Positions 1-14,778 of a stretch of 64,000 nt of DNA are shown here, piece after piece. Both the position numbers and the translations under genes were made by a program. Positions within the stretch are counted from its first letter, which is position 1, and each line of letters opens with the position of its first letter. The notes under the pieces were generated by a model that worked only from the letters and a program-made list of their open reading frames with translations, was not told where the DNA came from and did not search any database. The stretch is from assembly GCA_965153355.1 (NCBI GenBank), contig OZ231127.1, positions 99,882,001 through 99,946,000 of the forward strand, read 5' to 3'. This DNA comes from Flaccisagitta enflata (Eukaryota > Chaetognatha > Sagittoidea > Aphragmophora).

Positions 1-3000
1 GATGATTTTATTTTGAGGTTGAACCTCTTCTAGAGGGATAAAGGGCTGGTCTGATGGTGGTCTGATGATTTTATTTTGAGGTTGAACCTCTCCTAAAGGG
101 ATATAAGGCTGGTCTGACGGTGGTCTGATGATTTTATTTTGAGGTTGAACCTCTTATATAAATGAAATGATAACCGCTCTGGTCTGTGGTGGTTCGATGG
201 TTTTTTTTTGAGGTCAACCTTTCCCAGAGGGATGTAAGGCTGGTCTGATGGTGGTCTGATGATTTTATTTTTGAGGTTGAACCTCTTCTAGAGGAATATA
301 GGGCTGGTCTGATGGTGGTCTGATGATTTTATTTTGAGGTTGAACCTCTCCTAGAGGGATATAAGGCTGGTCTGATGGTGGTCTGATGATTTTATTTTGA
401 GGTTGAACCTCTTCTAGAGGGATATGGGGCTGGTCTGATGGTGGTCTGATGATTTTATTTTGAGGTTGAACCTCTCCTAGAGGGATATTAGGCTGGTCTG
501 ATGGTGGTCTGATGATTTTATTTTGAGGTTGAACCTCTTATATAATGATAACTGCCTGGTCTGATGGTGGTCTGATGATTCTATTTTGAGGTGGAACCTC
601 TCCTACAGGGATATAAGGCTAATCTAATGGTGGTCTGATGATTTTATTTTTTGAGGTTGAACCTCTTATACAATGATAACTGCTCTGGTCTGATGGTGGT
701 CTGATGATTTTATTTTCAGGTTGAACCTCCTATAGAATGGGATCGGCCTGGTCTGATGGTGGTCTGATGATTTTATTTGAAGTTGAACCTCTTATACAAT
801 GATAATTACCTGGTCTGATGGTGGTCTGATGATTTTATTTTGAGGTTGAACTTGTTATACAATGATATACTGTGCCTGGTCTGATGGTGGTCTGATGATT
901 TTTATTTTTAGTTTGAACTTATAGAGGGATATAAGGCTGGTCTGATGGTGGCCTGATGATTTTTATTTTGAGGTTGAACTTCTTCTAGAGGGATATAGGG
1001 CTGGTCTGATGGTCTATTTTTGGTCTGATGATTTTATTTTGAGGTTGAACTTCTCGGAGAGGGATAACTGGCTAATCTGATGGTAGTCTGATGATTTTAT
1101 CTTGAGGTTGAACCTCTCGTAGAGGGATATAAGGCTAGTCTGATGGTAGTCTGATGATTTTATTTTGAGACTTTATATTTATCTGCACAATGAGAACTGC
1201 TTTGTCTGATGGTGATCTGATGATTTTATTTTCAGGTTGAACCTCTCATAGGATGATAAGGACCTGGTCTGATGGTGGTCTGATGATTTTATTTTGAGGT
1301 TGAACCTCTTCTAGAGGGATATAGGCCTGGTCTGATGGTGGTCTGATGATTTTATTTTGAGGTTGAACCTCTCCTAAAGCGTTATAAGGCTGGTCTGATG
1401 GTGGTCTGATGATTCTATTTTTATGCTGAATCTCTCCTAGAGAGATATAAGGCTGGTCTGATGGTGGTCTGATGATTTTATTTTTAAGTTGAACCTCTTC
1501 TAGAGGGAAAAGGGCTGGTCTGATGGTGGTCTGATGATTTTATTTTGAGGTTGAACCTTTTCTACAGAGGGATATAAGGCTGGTCTGATGGTTGTCAGAT
1601 GATTTTTTTTTGAGGTTGAACCTCTTATATAATGATAACTGCCTGGTCTGATGGTGGTCTGATGATTTTATTTTGATGATACCCTCTCTTAGAGGGATAT
1701 AGGCTGGTCTGATGGTGGTCTGATGATTTTATTTTGAGGTTGAACCTCTTCTAGAGGGATATAGGGCTGGCCTGATGGTGGTCTGATGATTTTACTGGAT
1801 GTTGAACCTCTCCTAGAGGATAAAGTGGGCTGGTCTGATGGTGGTCTTATGATTTTATTTTGACGTTGAACCTCTTATACAATGATAACTGCCTCGTCTG
1901 ATGGTGGTCTGACAATTTTATTTTGAGGTTGAAACTTTATACAATGATAACGTCTGGTCTGATGGTGTCTGATGATTTTATTTTGAGGTTGAACCTTCTA
2001 TGTTGGCATGATAACTACCTGGTCTGATGGTGGTCTGATGATTTTATGATCAGGTTTAACCTCTTATACAATGATAACTGCCTGGTCTGATGGTGGTCTG
2101 ATGATTTTATTTTGATGTTGAACCTCTCCAGGAGGGATATAGGGCTGGTCTGATGGTGGTCTAATGATTTTATTTTTGAGGTTGAACCTCTAGAGGGGAT
2201 ATAGGGCTGGGTCTGGATGGGTGGCCCGATGATTTGGCTTGATGTTGAACCTTTCCTAGAGGGATATAAGGCTGGTCTGATGGTGGTCTGATGATTTTAT
2301 TTGAGGTTGAAACTCTCTTATATAATGATAACTGCCTGGTCTGATGGTGGTCTGATGATTTTATTTTGAGGTTGAACCTCTCCTAGAGGGATATAAGGCT
2401 GGTCTGATGGTGGTCTGATGATTTTATTTTGAGGTTGAACCTCTTATACAATGATAACTGCCTGGTCTGATGGTGGTCTGATGATTTGATTTTGAGGTTG
2501 AACCTAGAGGGATATGCTGGTCTGATGGTGGTCTGATGATTTTTTTTTGAGGTTGGAACTCTCCTAGAGGGATATAGGGCTAGTCTGATGGTGGTCTGAT
2601 GATTTTATTTTGAGGTTGAACCTCTTCCTAGAGGGATATAAGGCTGGTCTGATGGTGGTCTGATGATTTTATTTTGACGTTGAATACCTCTTATACAATG
2701 ATAACTGCCTCGTCTGATGGTGGTCTGATGATTTTATTTTGATGTTGAACCTCTCCTAGAGGGATATAGGGCTGGTCTGATGGTGGTCTGATGATTTTAT
2801 TTTGAGGTTGAACCTCTTCTAGAGGGATAAAGGGCTGGTCTGATGGTCTGATGATTTTATTTTGAGGTTGAACCTCTTCTAGAGGGATAAAGGGCTGGTC
2901 TGATGGTGGTCTGATGATTTTATTTTGAGGTTGAACCTCTCCTAAAGGGATATAAGGCTGGTCTGATGGTGGTCTGATGATTTTATTTTGAGGTTGAACC

Positions 3001-6000
3001 TCTTCTAGAGGGATAAAGGGCTGGTCTGATGGTGGTCTGATGATTTTATTTTGATGTTGAACCTTTCCTAGAGGGATATAGAGCTGGTCTGATGGTGGTC
3101 TGATGATTTTATTTTGAGGTTGAACCTCTTATACAATGATAACTACCTGGTCTGATGATGGTCTGATGATTTTATTTTTAGGTTGAACCTCTTATACAAT
3201 GATAACTGCCTGGTCTGATGGTGGTCTGATGATTTTATTTTGAGGTTGAACCTCTTATACAATGATAACTACCTGGTCTGATGGTGGTCTGATGATTTTA
3301 TTTTGAGGTTGAACCTCTTATACAATGATAACTGCCTGGTCTGATGGTGGTCTGATGATTTTATTTTTAGTTTGAATCTCTTATAGAGGGATATAAGGCT
3401 GGTCTGATGGTGGTCTGATGATTTTATTTTGAGGTTGAACCTGTTCTAGAGGGATATAGGGCTGGTCTGATGGTGGTCTGATGATTTTATTTTGAGGTTG
3501 AACCTCTCGTAGAGGGATATAAGGCTAGTCTGATGGTAGTCTGATGATTTTAATTTGAGGTTGAACCTCTCGTAGAGGGATATAAGGCTAGTCTGATGGT
3601 AGTCTGATGATTTTATTTTGAGGTTGAACCTCTTATACAATGATAACTGCCTGGTCTGATGGTGATCTGATGATTTTATTTTCAGGTTGAACCTCTCCTA
3701 GAGGGATATAAGGATGGTCTGATGGTGGTCTGATGATTTTATTTTGAGGTTGAACCTCTTCTAGAGGGATATAGGGCTGGTCTGATGGTGGTCTGATGAT
3801 TTTATTTTGAGGTTGAACCTCTCCTAAAGGGTTATAAGGCTGGTCTGATGGTGGTCTGATGATTCTATTTTGAGGTTGAACCTCTCCTAGAGGGATATAA
3901 GGCTGGTCTGATGGTGGTCTGATGATTTTATTTTGAGGTTGAACCTCTTCTAGAGGGATAAAGGGCTGGTCTGATGGTGGTCTGATGATTTTATTTTGAG
4001 GTTGAACCTCGCCTAAAGGGATATAAGGCTGGTCTGATGGTGGTCTGATGATTTTTTTTTGAGGTTGAACCTCTTATATAATGATAACTGCCTGGTCTGA
4101 TGGTGGTCTGATGATTTTATTTTGATGTTGAACCTCTCCTAGAGGGATATAGGGCTGGTCTGATGGTGGTCTGATGATTTTATTTTGAGGTTGAACCTCT
4201 TCTAGAGGGATATAGGGCTGGTCTGATGGTGGTCTGATGATTTTATTTTGATGTTGAACCTCTCCTAGAGGGATAAAGGGCTGGTCTGATGGTGGTCTGA
4301 TGATTTTATTTTGACGTTGAACCTCTTATACAATGATAACTGCCTCGTCTGATGGTGGTCTGACAATTTTATTTTGAGGTTGAAACTCTTATACAATGAT
4401 AACTGCCTGGTCTGATGGTGGTCTGATGATTTTATTTTGAGGTTGAACCTCTTATACAATGATAACTACCTGGTCTGATGGTGGTCTGATGATTTTATTT
4501 TGAGGTTGAACCTGTTATACAATGATAACTGCCTGGTCTGATGGTGGTCTGATGATTTTATTTTGATGTTGAACCTCTCCTAGAGGGATATAGGGCTGGT
4601 CTGATGGTGGTCTGATGATTTTATTTTGAGGTTGAACCTCTTCTAGAGGGATATAGGGCTGGTCTGATGGTGGTCTGATGATTTTATTTTGAGGTTGAAC
4701 CTCTCCTAGAGGGATATAAGGCTGGTCTGATGGTGGTCTGATGATTTTATTTTGAGGTTGAACCTCTTATATAATGATAACTGCCTGGTCTGATGGTGGT
4801 CTGATGATTTTATTTTGAGGTTGAACCTCTCCTAGAGGGATATAAGGCTGGTCTGATGGTGGTCTGATGATTTTATTTTGAGGTTGAACCTCTTATACAA
4901 TGATAACTGCCTGGTCTGATGGTGGTCTGATGATTTTATTTTGAGGTTGAACCTCCTATACAATGGAGTAAGGCTGGTCTGATGCAGGTCCTGATTTTAT
5001 TTTGAGGTTGAACCTCTTCTAGAGGGATATAGGGCTGGTCTGATGGTGGTCTGATGATTTTATTTTGAGGTTGAACCTCTCCTAGAGGGATATAAGGCTG
5101 GTCTGATGGTGGTCTGATGATTTTATTTTGACGTTGAACCTCTTATACAATGATAACTGCCTCGTCTGATGGTGGTCTGATGATTTTATTTTGATGTTGA
5201 ACCTCTCCTAGAGGGATATAGGGCTGGTCTGATGGTGGTCTGATGATTTTATTTTGAGGTTGAACCTCTTCTAGAGGGATAAAGGGCTGGTCTGATGGTG
5301 GTCTGATGATTTTATTTTGAGGTTGAACCTCGCCTAAAGGGATATAAGGCTGGTCTGATGGTGGTCTGATGATTTTATTTTGAGGTTGAACCTCTTATAT
5401 AATGATAACTGCCTGGTCTGATGGTGGTCTGATGATTTTATTTTCAGGTTGAACCTCTCCTAGAGGGATATGGGGCTGGTCTGATGGTGGTCTGATGATT
5501 TTATTTTGAGGTTGAACCTCTTCTAGAGGGATATAAGGCTGGTCTGATGGTGGTCTGATGATTTTATTTTGAGGTTTGAACTCTTATATAATGATAACTG
5601 CCTGGTCTGATGTTGGTCTGATGATTTTATTTTTGTTGCTGATCTTATAGAGGGATATAAGGCTGGTCTGATGGGGGTCTGATGATTTTATTTTGAGGTT
5701 GAACCTGTTCTAGAGGGATATAGGGCTGGTCTGATGGTGGTCTGATGATTTTATTTTGAGTGTGAACCTCTTCTCTTTCTTTCTGGCTGTCTGATGGTGG
5801 TCTGATGATTTTATTTTGAGGTTGAAACTCTCTCCTAAATGTGGGATATAAGGCTGGTCTGATGGTGGTCTGATGATTTTTTTTTGAGGTTGAACCTCTT
5901 AGAGGATGACAAAGGGCTGGTCTGATGGTGGTCTGATGATTTTGTTTTGGATGTTGAACCTTTCAGAGTGGGGATATAGGAGCTCGCTCTGATGTGGTCT

Positions 6001-7645
6001 GATGATTTTATTTGAGGTTGAACCTCTTATACAATGATAACTACCTGGTCTGATGATGGTCTGATGATTTTATTTTTAGGTTGAACCTCTTATACAATGA
6101 TAACTGCCTGCTCTGATGGTGGTCTGATGATTTTATTTTGAAGTTGAACCTCTTATACAATGATAACTACCTGCTGGTCTGAGGGTGGTCTGATGATTTT
6201 ATTTTGAGGTTGAACCTCTTATACAATGATAACGTTTGCCCTGATGGTGGTCTGATGATTTTATTTTTAGTTTGAATCTCTTATAGAGGGATATAAGGCT
6301 GGTCTGATGGTGGTCTGATGATTTTATTTTGAGGTTGAACCTCTTACTGTTCTAGAGGGATATAGGCTGGTCTGATGGTGGTCTGATGATTTTATTTTGA
6401 GGTTGGAACTCTCCTCGTAGAGGGATATAAGCGCTAGTCTGATGGTGGTCTGATGATTTTATTTCGAGGTTGAACCTCCTATACAATGATAACTCACCTG
6501 GTCTGATGGTGGTCTGATGATTTTTTTTTGAGGTTGAACCTCTCCTAGAGGGATATAAGGATGGTCTGATGGTGGTCTGATGATTTTATCTTAAGGTTGA
6601 ACCTCTCTCTAGAGGGATATAGGCTGAATCTGGATGGTGGTAGGATGATTTTATTTTGAGGTTGAAACTCCTCTCCTAGAGGGATATAAGGCTGGTCTGA
6701 TGGTGGTCTGATGATTTTATTTTGAGGTTGAACCTCTTCTAGAGGGATATGGGGCTGGTCTGATGGTGGTCTGATGATTTTATTTTGAGGTTGAACCTCT
6801 CCTAGAGGGATATAAGGCTGGTCTGATGGTGGTCTGATGATTTTATTTTGAGGTTGAACCTCTTCTAGAGGGATATGGGGCTGGTCTGATGGTGGTCTGA
6901 TGATTTTATTTTGAGGTTGAACCTCTCCTAGAGGGATATAAGGCTGGTCTGATGGTGGTCTGATGATTTTATTTTGAGGTTGAACCTCTTATACAATGAT
7001 AACTGCCTGGTCTGATGGTGGTCTGATGATTTTATTTTGAGGTTGAACCTCTCCTAGAGGGATATAAGGATGGTCTGATGGCGGTCTGATGGCGGTCTGA
7101 TGATTTTATTTTAAGGTTTAACCTGTTTTAGAGGGATATAGGGCTGGTCTGATGGTGGTCTGATGATTTTATTTTGAGGTTGAACCTCTCCTAGAGGGAT
7201 ATAAGGCTGGTCTGATGGTGGTCCGATGATTTTATTTTGAGGTTGAACCTCTTATACAATGATAACTGCCTGGTCTGATGGTGATCTGATGATTTTATTT
7301 TCAGGTTGAACCTCTCCTAGAGGGATATAAGGATGGTCTGATGTTGGTCTGATGATTTTATTTTCTTATAAGGAACTCTTCTAGAGGGATATAGGTGGTC
7401 TGATGGTTTGATGATTTTATTTTGAGGTTGAACCTCTTCTAGAGGGATATAAGGCTGGTCTGATGGTGGTCTGATGATTTTATTTTGAGGCTGAACCTCT
7501 CCTAGAGGGATATAAGGCTGGCTGGTCTGATGGTGGTCTGATGATTTTATTTTGAGGTGGAACCTCTTCTAGAGGGATAAAGGGCTGGTCTGATGGTGGT
7601 CTGATGATTTTATTTTGAGGTTGAACTTCTCCTTAAAGGGGATAC
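1..7645. repeat. 63-bp satellite array, block 1
   Basis: Tandem monomers of 63 bp, open at the left edge of the window, roughly 120 copies by length. Each has a near-constant part built on an internal repeat of GGTCTGATG, then TTTTATTTTGAGGTTGAACCTCT, here named only by its dyad GAGGTTGAACCTC, and a variable tail. The tail falls into a few classes, chiefly CTAGAGGGATATAAGG, CTAGAGGGATATAGGG and TATACAATGATAACTGC. 63 bp is 21 codons, so minus-strand frames run through several monomers; I read these as by-products, not genes. Monomers around 5,560-6,660 carry many more indels than their neighbours. Confidence 0.97.
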
Positions 7646-7802
7646 TACTGCTACGCTGACCGCCGACCGGAAAAGTCGTAAATGGAAGTCTCTTTTTCAG
7701 TGCTTGTTTTTCTGTGTGCATTTTATGCGATTGTCTGGTTGATTGTCTGTTTTTGTTATTCAATCTGTGCGTTTTTTCCTTTCGATCTTTTTTTTTTGTC
7801 TT

Positions 7803-7805
<3 letters not shown>

Positions 7806-7859
<54 letters not shown>

Positions 7860-7862
7860 GTT

Positions 7863-7925
<63 letters not shown>

Positions 7926-8197
7926 TCTCCTTTCTTTTCTTCAGTCTCTCTCTCCCCGTCTCTCCTCCCTCTCTTCTCCCTCTCTCTCCTCTCTCTCTCT
8001 CTCTCTCTCCCCTCTCTCTCACCTCTCTCCCTCGCTCTTTTCTCTCGCTCTCTCTCTCTCTCTCAATCTTCTCTCTCTCTGTCTCTCCCTCTTTTCTCTC
8101 CCTCTCTCTCCCTGTCTCTCTCTCTCCCTGTCTCTCCCTCTCTCTCTCTCCCTCTCTCCCTCTCTCTCTCAACCCTCTCCTCTCTCCTCTTCTCTCC

Positions 8198-8255
<58 letters not shown>
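7806..8255. repeat. compound (GT)n-(CT)n microsatellite
   Basis: Pure GT dinucleotides for about 50 bp, then a long CT-rich tract with TCC and CTG interruptions. The opposite strand is purine-rich. Long polypurine tracts of this kind are prone to length change and to collapse in assembly, so the true length is uncertain. Confidence 0.97.
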
Positions 8256-8258
<3 letters not shown>

Positions 8259-8594
8259 CAGAATAAAACATTCAATGCTAGCGTCATAAAAAGTCAAATA
8301 ATTTATGTAAATATGTTAACTCTTCCCTATTGTTACATAAGACCGAAAAATGGGATCAATGAAAATAATGATTTTCATGGGAAAATGCGAAAAATAATAA
8401 AGATTCAAAATTCATAAATTTCTAAACTATTGTTTGTAGAGACTTACAAGCTATTTGAAAGAGAAAAATAAGCTCTTTCTTAGCTGTGAGTATCAAAAAT
8501 GTATCATCCCATACTCCCAGCGCCAAAACTGCACAACTTTCAAAAATTGCCGCAAACCTAAAATGGAAAACTTTATTTCCTTCCTACGTTTTTC

Positions 8595-8624
8595 AAAAAG
8601 TCGAATTACGTAATTCGACTTTTT
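8595..8624. repeat. perfect 30-nt palindrome (AGTCGAA hairpin)
   Basis: Five A, then GTCGAATTAC, its exact reverse complement, then five T. It lies 12 bp before the satellite resumes. A similar hairpin with the same AGTCGAA arm lies at 63,516-63,544, and both resemble the AGTCGCG hairpins that end many elements in this window. I infer it marks one end of the insert in the array. Confidence 0.85.
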
Positions 8625-11506
8625 TCCAATAAACAGTTGGTCTGATGGTGGTCTGATGATTTTTTTGGAGGCTGGAACCTCTTATATAATGATAACTGCT
8701 CTGGTCTGATGGTGGTCTGATGATTTTTATTTTTTGTTGAACCTCTCCCAGAGGGATTGGGGCTGGTCTGATGGTGGTCTGATGATTTTATTTTGAGGTT
8801 GAACCTCTTCTAGAGGGATATAGGCTGGTCTGGATGGTAAACTGATGATTTTATTTTGATGTTGAACCTCTCCTAGAGGGATAAAGGCTGGTCTGATGGT
8901 GGTCTGATGATTTTATTTCTGGATCTAGCTTTGATTCAAAAAAAGATGATAACTGCCCCTGGTCCTGATGGTGGTCTGACAAATTTATTTTGAGGTTGAA
9001 CCTCTCCTAGAGGGATTAAGGGCTGGTCTGATGGTGGTCTGATGATTTTATTTTGAGGTTGAACCTCTTATACAATGATAACTACCTGGTCTGATGGTGG
9101 TCTGATGATTTTATTTTGAGGTTGAACCTCTTATACAATGATAACTGCCTGGTCTGATGGTGGTCTGATGATTTTATTTTGATGTTGAACCTCTCCCAGA
9201 GGGATTAAGGGCTGGTCTGATGGTGGTCTGATGATTTTATTTTTTTGAGGTTGAACCTCTCTAGAGGGATATAGGCTGGTCTGATGGTGGTCTGATGATT
9301 TTATTTTTGAGGTTGAACTCTAGGAGGGATATAAGGTTGGTCTGATGGTGGTCTGATGATTTTATTTTTAGGTTGAACCTCTTCTAGAGGGATATAGGGC
9401 TGTTCTGATTGTGGTCTGATGATTTTATTTTGAGGTTGAACCTCTCCTAGAGGGATATAAGGCTGGTCTGATGGTGGTCTGATGATTTTATTTTGAGGTT
9501 GAACCTCTTATACAATGATAACTGCCTGGTCTGATGGTGGTCTGATGATTTTATTTTGAGGTTGAACCTCTTCTAGAGGGATATAAGGCTGGTCTGATGG
9601 TGGTCTGATGATTTTATTTGAGGTTGAACCTCTTCTAGAGGGAGAGAGGGCTGGTCTGATGGTGGTCTGATGATTTTATTTTGAGGTTGAACCTCTCCTA
9701 GAGGGATATGGGGCTGATCTGATAGTGGTCTGATGATTTTGTTTTGACGTTGAACGCCTTATACAAAGAGAAACTGCTTGTCTGATGGTGGTCTGATGAT
9801 TTTATTTTGAGTGTTGAACCTCTCCCAGAGGGATAAGGGCTGGTCTGATGGTGGTCTGATGATTTTATTTTGAGGTTGAACCTCTTCTAGAGGGATAAAG
9901 GGCTGGTCTGATGGTGGTCTGATGATTTTTTTTATGTTGAGGTTGAACCTCGCCTAAAGGGTATAAGGCTGGTCTGATGGTGGTCTGATGATTTTATTTT
10001 GAGGTTGAACCTCTTATATAATGATAACTGCCTGGTCTGATGGTGGTCTGATGATTTTATTTTGATGTTGAACCTCTCCTAGAGGGATATAGGGCTGGTC
10101 TGATGGTGGTCTGATGATTTTATTTTGAGTGTGAACCTCTTCTAGAGTGACATAGGCTGGTCTGATGGTGGTCTGATGATTTTATTTTTGATGTTGGAAC
10201 TCTCTCCTAGAGGGATATAAGGTTGGTCTGATGGTGGTCTGATGATTTTATTTTTGAGCCTTGAACCTCTTATACAACAGATAACTGCCTGCCTGATGGT
10301 GGTCTGAAATTTTATTTTGAGGTTGAAACTCTTATACAATGATAACTGCCTGGTCTGATGGTGGTCTGATGATTTTATTTTGAGGTTGAACCTCTTATAC
10401 AATGAAAACTACCTGGTCTGATGGTGGTCTGATGATTTTATTTTGAGGTTGGAACTCTGTTATACAATGATAACTGGTTGGTCTGATGGTGGTCTGATGA
10501 TTTTATTTTGATGTTGAACCTCCTTCTAGAGGGATATAGGGCTGGTCTGATGGTGGTCTGATGATTTTATTTTGAGGTTGAACCTTTGAACCTCTTCTAG
10601 AGGGATAACGGGCTGGTCTGATGGTGGTCTGATGATTTTATTTTGAGGTTGAACCTCTCCTAGAGGGATATAAGGCTGGTCTGATGGTGGTCTGATGATT
10701 TTATTTTGAGGTTGAACCTTTTATATAATGATAACTGCCTGGTCTGATGGTGGTCTGATGATTTTATTTTGAGGTTGAACCTCTCCTAGAGGGATATAAG
10801 GCTGGTCTGATGGTGGTCTGGTGATTTTATTTTGAGGTTGAACCTCTTATACAATGATAACTGCCTGGTCTGATGGTGGTCTGATGATTTTATTTTGAGG
10901 TTGAACCTCTCCTAGAGGGATATAAGGCTGGTCTGATGGTGGTCTGATGATTTTATTTTGAGGTTGAACCTCTTCTAGAAGGATATAGGGCTGGTCTGAT
11001 GGTGGTCTGATGATTTTATTTTGAGGTTGAACCTCTCTAGAGGAGAGTATGTCATTCATGATGGTGGTCTGATGATTTTATTTTGAGGTTGAATCTCTTA
11101 TATAATGATAACTGCTTGGTCTGATGGTGGTCTGATGATTTGATTTGAGGATGAACCTTCCAGAGGATATAAGGCTGGTCTGATGGTGGTCTGATGATTT
11201 ATCTTGAGACTGAACCTCTTATACAATGACAACTGCCTAGTCTGATGGTGGTCTGATGATGGTATTTTGAGGTTGAACCTCTCCTAGAGGGATATAAGGC
11301 TGGTCAGATGGTGGTCTGATGATTTTATTTTTAGGTTGAACCTCTTATACAATGATATGGGCTGGTCTGATGGTCTGATGATTTTTTTTTTGAGGTTGAA
11401 CCTCTTATAGAGGGATATAAGGCTGGTCTGATGGTGGTCTGATGATTTTATTTCGAGGTTGAACCTCTTATATAATGATAACTGCCTGGTCTGATGGTGG
11501 TCTGAT

Positions 11507-12970
11507 GATGTTATATTTAGGTTGAATCTCTTATAGAGGGATATAAGGCTGGTCTGATGGTGGTCTGATGATTTTATTTTGAGGTTGAACCTGTTCTAGA
11601 GGGATATAGGGCTGGTCTGATGGTGGTCTGATGATTTTATTTTGAGGTTGAACCTCTTCTAGAGGGATAAAGGGCTGGTCTGATGGTGGTCTGATGATTT
11701 TATTTTGAGGTTGAACCTCTCCTAAAGGGATATAAGGCTGGTCTGATGGTGGTCTGATGATTTTATTTTGAGGTTGAACCTCTTCTAGAGGGATAAAGGG
11801 CTGGTCTGATGGTGGTCTGATGATTTTATTTTGAGGTTGAACATCTCCTAAAGGGATATAAGGCTGGTCTGATGGTGGTCTGATGATTTTATTTTGAGGT
11901 TGAACCTCTTATATAATGATAACTGCCTGGTCTGATGGTGGTCTGATGGTTTTTTTTTTAGGTTGAACCTCTCCTAGAGGGATGTAAGGCTGGTCTGATG
12001 GTGGTCTGATGATTTTATTTTGAGGTTGAACCTCTTCTAGAGGAATATAGGGCTGGTCTGATGGTGGTCTGATGATTTTATTTTGAGGTTGAACCTCTCC
12101 TAGAGGGATATAAGGCTGGTCTGATGGTGGTCTGATGATTTTATTTTGAGGTTGAACCTCTTCTAGAGGGATATGGGGCTGGTCTGATGGTGGTCTGTTG
12201 ATTTTATTTTGAGGTTGAACCTCTCCTAGAGGGATATAAGACTGGTCTGATGGTGGTCTGATGATTTTATTTTGAGGTTGAACCTCTTATATAATGATAA
12301 CTGCCTGGTCTGATGGTGGTCTGATGATTTTATTTTGAGGTGGAACCTCTCCTAGAGGGATATAAGGCTGGTCTGATGGTGGTCTGATGATTTTATTTTG
12401 AGGTTGAACCTCTTATACAATGATAACTGCCTGGTCTGATGGTGGTCTGATGATTTTATTTTCAGGTTGAACCTCTCCTAGAGGGATATAAGGCTGGTCT
12501 GATGGTGGTCTGATGATTTTATTTTGAGGTTGAACCTCTTCTAGAGGGATATAAGGCTGGTCTGATGGTGGTCTGATGATTTTATTTTGAGGTTGAACCT
12601 CTTATATAATGATAACTGCCTGGTCTGATGGTGGTCTGATGATTTTATTTTTAGGTTGAATCTCTTATAGAGGGATATAAGGCTGGTCTGATGGTGGTCT
12701 GATGATTTTATTTTGAGGTTGAACCTGTTCTAGAGGGATATAGGGCTGGTCTGATGGTGGTCTGATGATTTTATTTTGAGGTTGAACCTCTTCTAGAGGG
12801 ATAAAGGGCTGGTCTGATGGTGGTCTGATGATTTTATTTTGAGGTTGAACCTCTCCTAAAGGGATATAAGGCTGGTCTGATGGTGGTCTGATGATTTTAT
12901 TTTGAGGTTGAACCTCTTCTAGAGGGATAAAGGGCTGGTCTGATGGTGGTCTGATGATTTTATTTTGAGG
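11507..12970. repeat. higher-order unit copy 1 in satellite
   Basis: This stretch matches 17,048-18,510 at a constant offset of 5,541 bp. Shared private variants include GATGTTATATTTAGG at the start, the T-run variant near 11,950, GGTCTGTTGATT near 12,191 and TTTTCAGGTTGAACC near 12,461. The two copies diverge near 12,970 and 18,510. Only a recent segmental duplication, or an assembly duplication, gives identical variants in register over about 23 monomers. Confidence 0.85.
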
Positions 12971-14692
12971 TTGAACCTCTTATACAATGATAACTGCCTG
13001 GTCTGATGGTGGTCTGATGATTTTATTTTGAGGTTGAACCTCTTATACAATGATAACTGCCTGGTCTGATGGTGGTCTGATGATTTTATTTTTAGGTTGA
13101 ATCTCTTATAGAGGGATATAAGGCTGGTCTGATGGTGGTCTGATGATTTTATTTTGAGGTTGAACCTGTTCTAGAGGGATATAGGGCTGGTCTGATGGTG
13201 GTCTGATGATTTTATTTTGAGGTTGAACCTCTCCTAGAGGGATATAAGGCTGGTCTGATGGTGGCCTGATGATTTTATTTTGAGGTTGGAACCTCTCTAC
13301 AATGATAACTGCCAGGTCTGATGGTGGTCTGATGATTTTATTTTGAGTTGAACCTCTCCTAGAGGGATATAAGGATGGTCTGATGGTGGTCTGACATTTT
13401 ATCTTTAAGGTTGAACCTTCTTTTAGAGGGATATAGGGCTGGTCTGATGGTGGTCTGATGATTTTATTTTGAGGTTGAACCTCTCCTAGAGGGATATAGG
13501 GCTGGTCTGATGGTGGTCTGATGATTTTATTTTGAGGTTGAACCTCTCCTAGAGGGAGATAAGGCTGGTCTGATGGTGGTCTGATGATTTTATTTTTGAG
13601 GTTGAACTCTCTCTCCTTAGAGGGAGAAAGGCTGCTGGTCTGATGGTGGTCTGATGATTTTATTTTGAGGTTGAACTTCTCCTAGAGGGATATAGGGCTG
13701 GTCTGATGGTGGTCTGATGATTTTATTTTGAGGTTGAACCTTCCTTGTAGTGATATAAGGCTGGTCTGATGCAGGTCTGATGATTTTATTTTGAGGTTGA
13801 AACTTTTATACAATGATAACTGCCTGGTCTGATGGTGGTCTGATGATTTTATTTTGAGGTTGAACCTCTCCTAGAGGGATATAAGGATGGTCTGATGGCG
13901 GTCTGATGATTTTATTTTAAGGTTTAACCTGTTTTAGAGGGATATAGGGCTGGTCTGATGGTGGTCTGATGATTTTATTTTTTGAGGTTGAACCTTCCTA
14001 GAGGGATATAAGGCTGGTCTGATGGTGGTCCGAAGATTTTATTTTGAGGTTGAACCTCTTATACAATGATAACTGCCTGGTCTGATGGTGGTCTGATGAT
14101 TTTATTTTCAGGTTGAACTCTCTCTCCTAGAGGGATATAAGGATGGTCTGATGTTGGTCTGATGATTTTATTTTAGGTTGAACCTCTTCTAGAGGGATAT
14201 AGGGCTGGTCTGATGGTGGTCTGATGATTTTATTTTTGAGGTTGAATTCTTATATAATGATAACCGTTGGTCTGATGGTGTCTTGATGATTTTGCCTTTT
14301 TGAGGTTGAACCTCTCCTAGAGGGATATAAGGCTGGTCTGATGGTGGTCTGATGATTTTATTTTGAGGTTGAACCTTTTATACAATGATAACTGCCTGGT
14401 CTGATGGTGGTCTGATGATTTTATTTTGAGGTTGAACCTCTCCTAGAGGGATATAAGGCTGGTCTGATGGTGGTCTGATGATTTTATTTTTAGGTTGAAC
14501 CTCTTCTAGAGGGATATATGGGCTGGTCTGATGGTTGTCTGATGATTTTATTTTGAGGTTGAACCTCTTATATAATGATAACTGCCTGGTCTGATGGTGG
14601 TCTGATGATTTTATTTTTAGGTTGAATCTCTTATAGAGGGATATAAGGCTGGTCTGATGGGGGTCTGATGATTTTATTTTGAGGTTGAACCT

Positions 14693-14708
14693 TGTGCTCT
14701 TCCGATCT
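14693..14708 (+). other. Illumina adapter fragment in the assembly
   Basis: TGTGCTCTTCCGATCT replaces the middle of a satellite monomer. It is the last 16 nt of the TruSeq read-2 adapter. It does not belong to the 63-bp repeat and is not biological. Confidence 0.93.
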
Positions 14709-14778
14709 AGGCTGGTCTGATGGTGGTCTGATGATTTTATTTTTGAGTGCTGAACCTCTTTCTAGAGGGATAAAGGCT

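Larger units (their letters stand above)
7646..8636. mobile_element. insert interrupting the satellite, carries (GT)n(CT)n
   Basis: About 1 kb of non-satellite DNA between two blocks of the same array, so probably an insertion. It opens with CGCCGACCGGAAAA (7,661-7,674), a word also found at 25,911 just before another (GT)n(CT)n block. It then holds (GT)n at 7,806-7,858, a broken (CT)n at about 7,868-8,255, 340 bp of AT-rich sequence without recognisable features, and a perfect palindrome near its right end. Long frames here encode only Cys-Val, Ser-Leu or Arg-Glu runs from the microsatellites. No transposase is visible. Confidence 0.6.

Noticed and set aside
3446-11059. Repeated 60-86-residue minus-strand frames (KFNLKIKSSDHHQTSPLSL type)
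   Set aside because: They are translations of a 63-bp (21-codon) satellite. They stop and shift with every indel.
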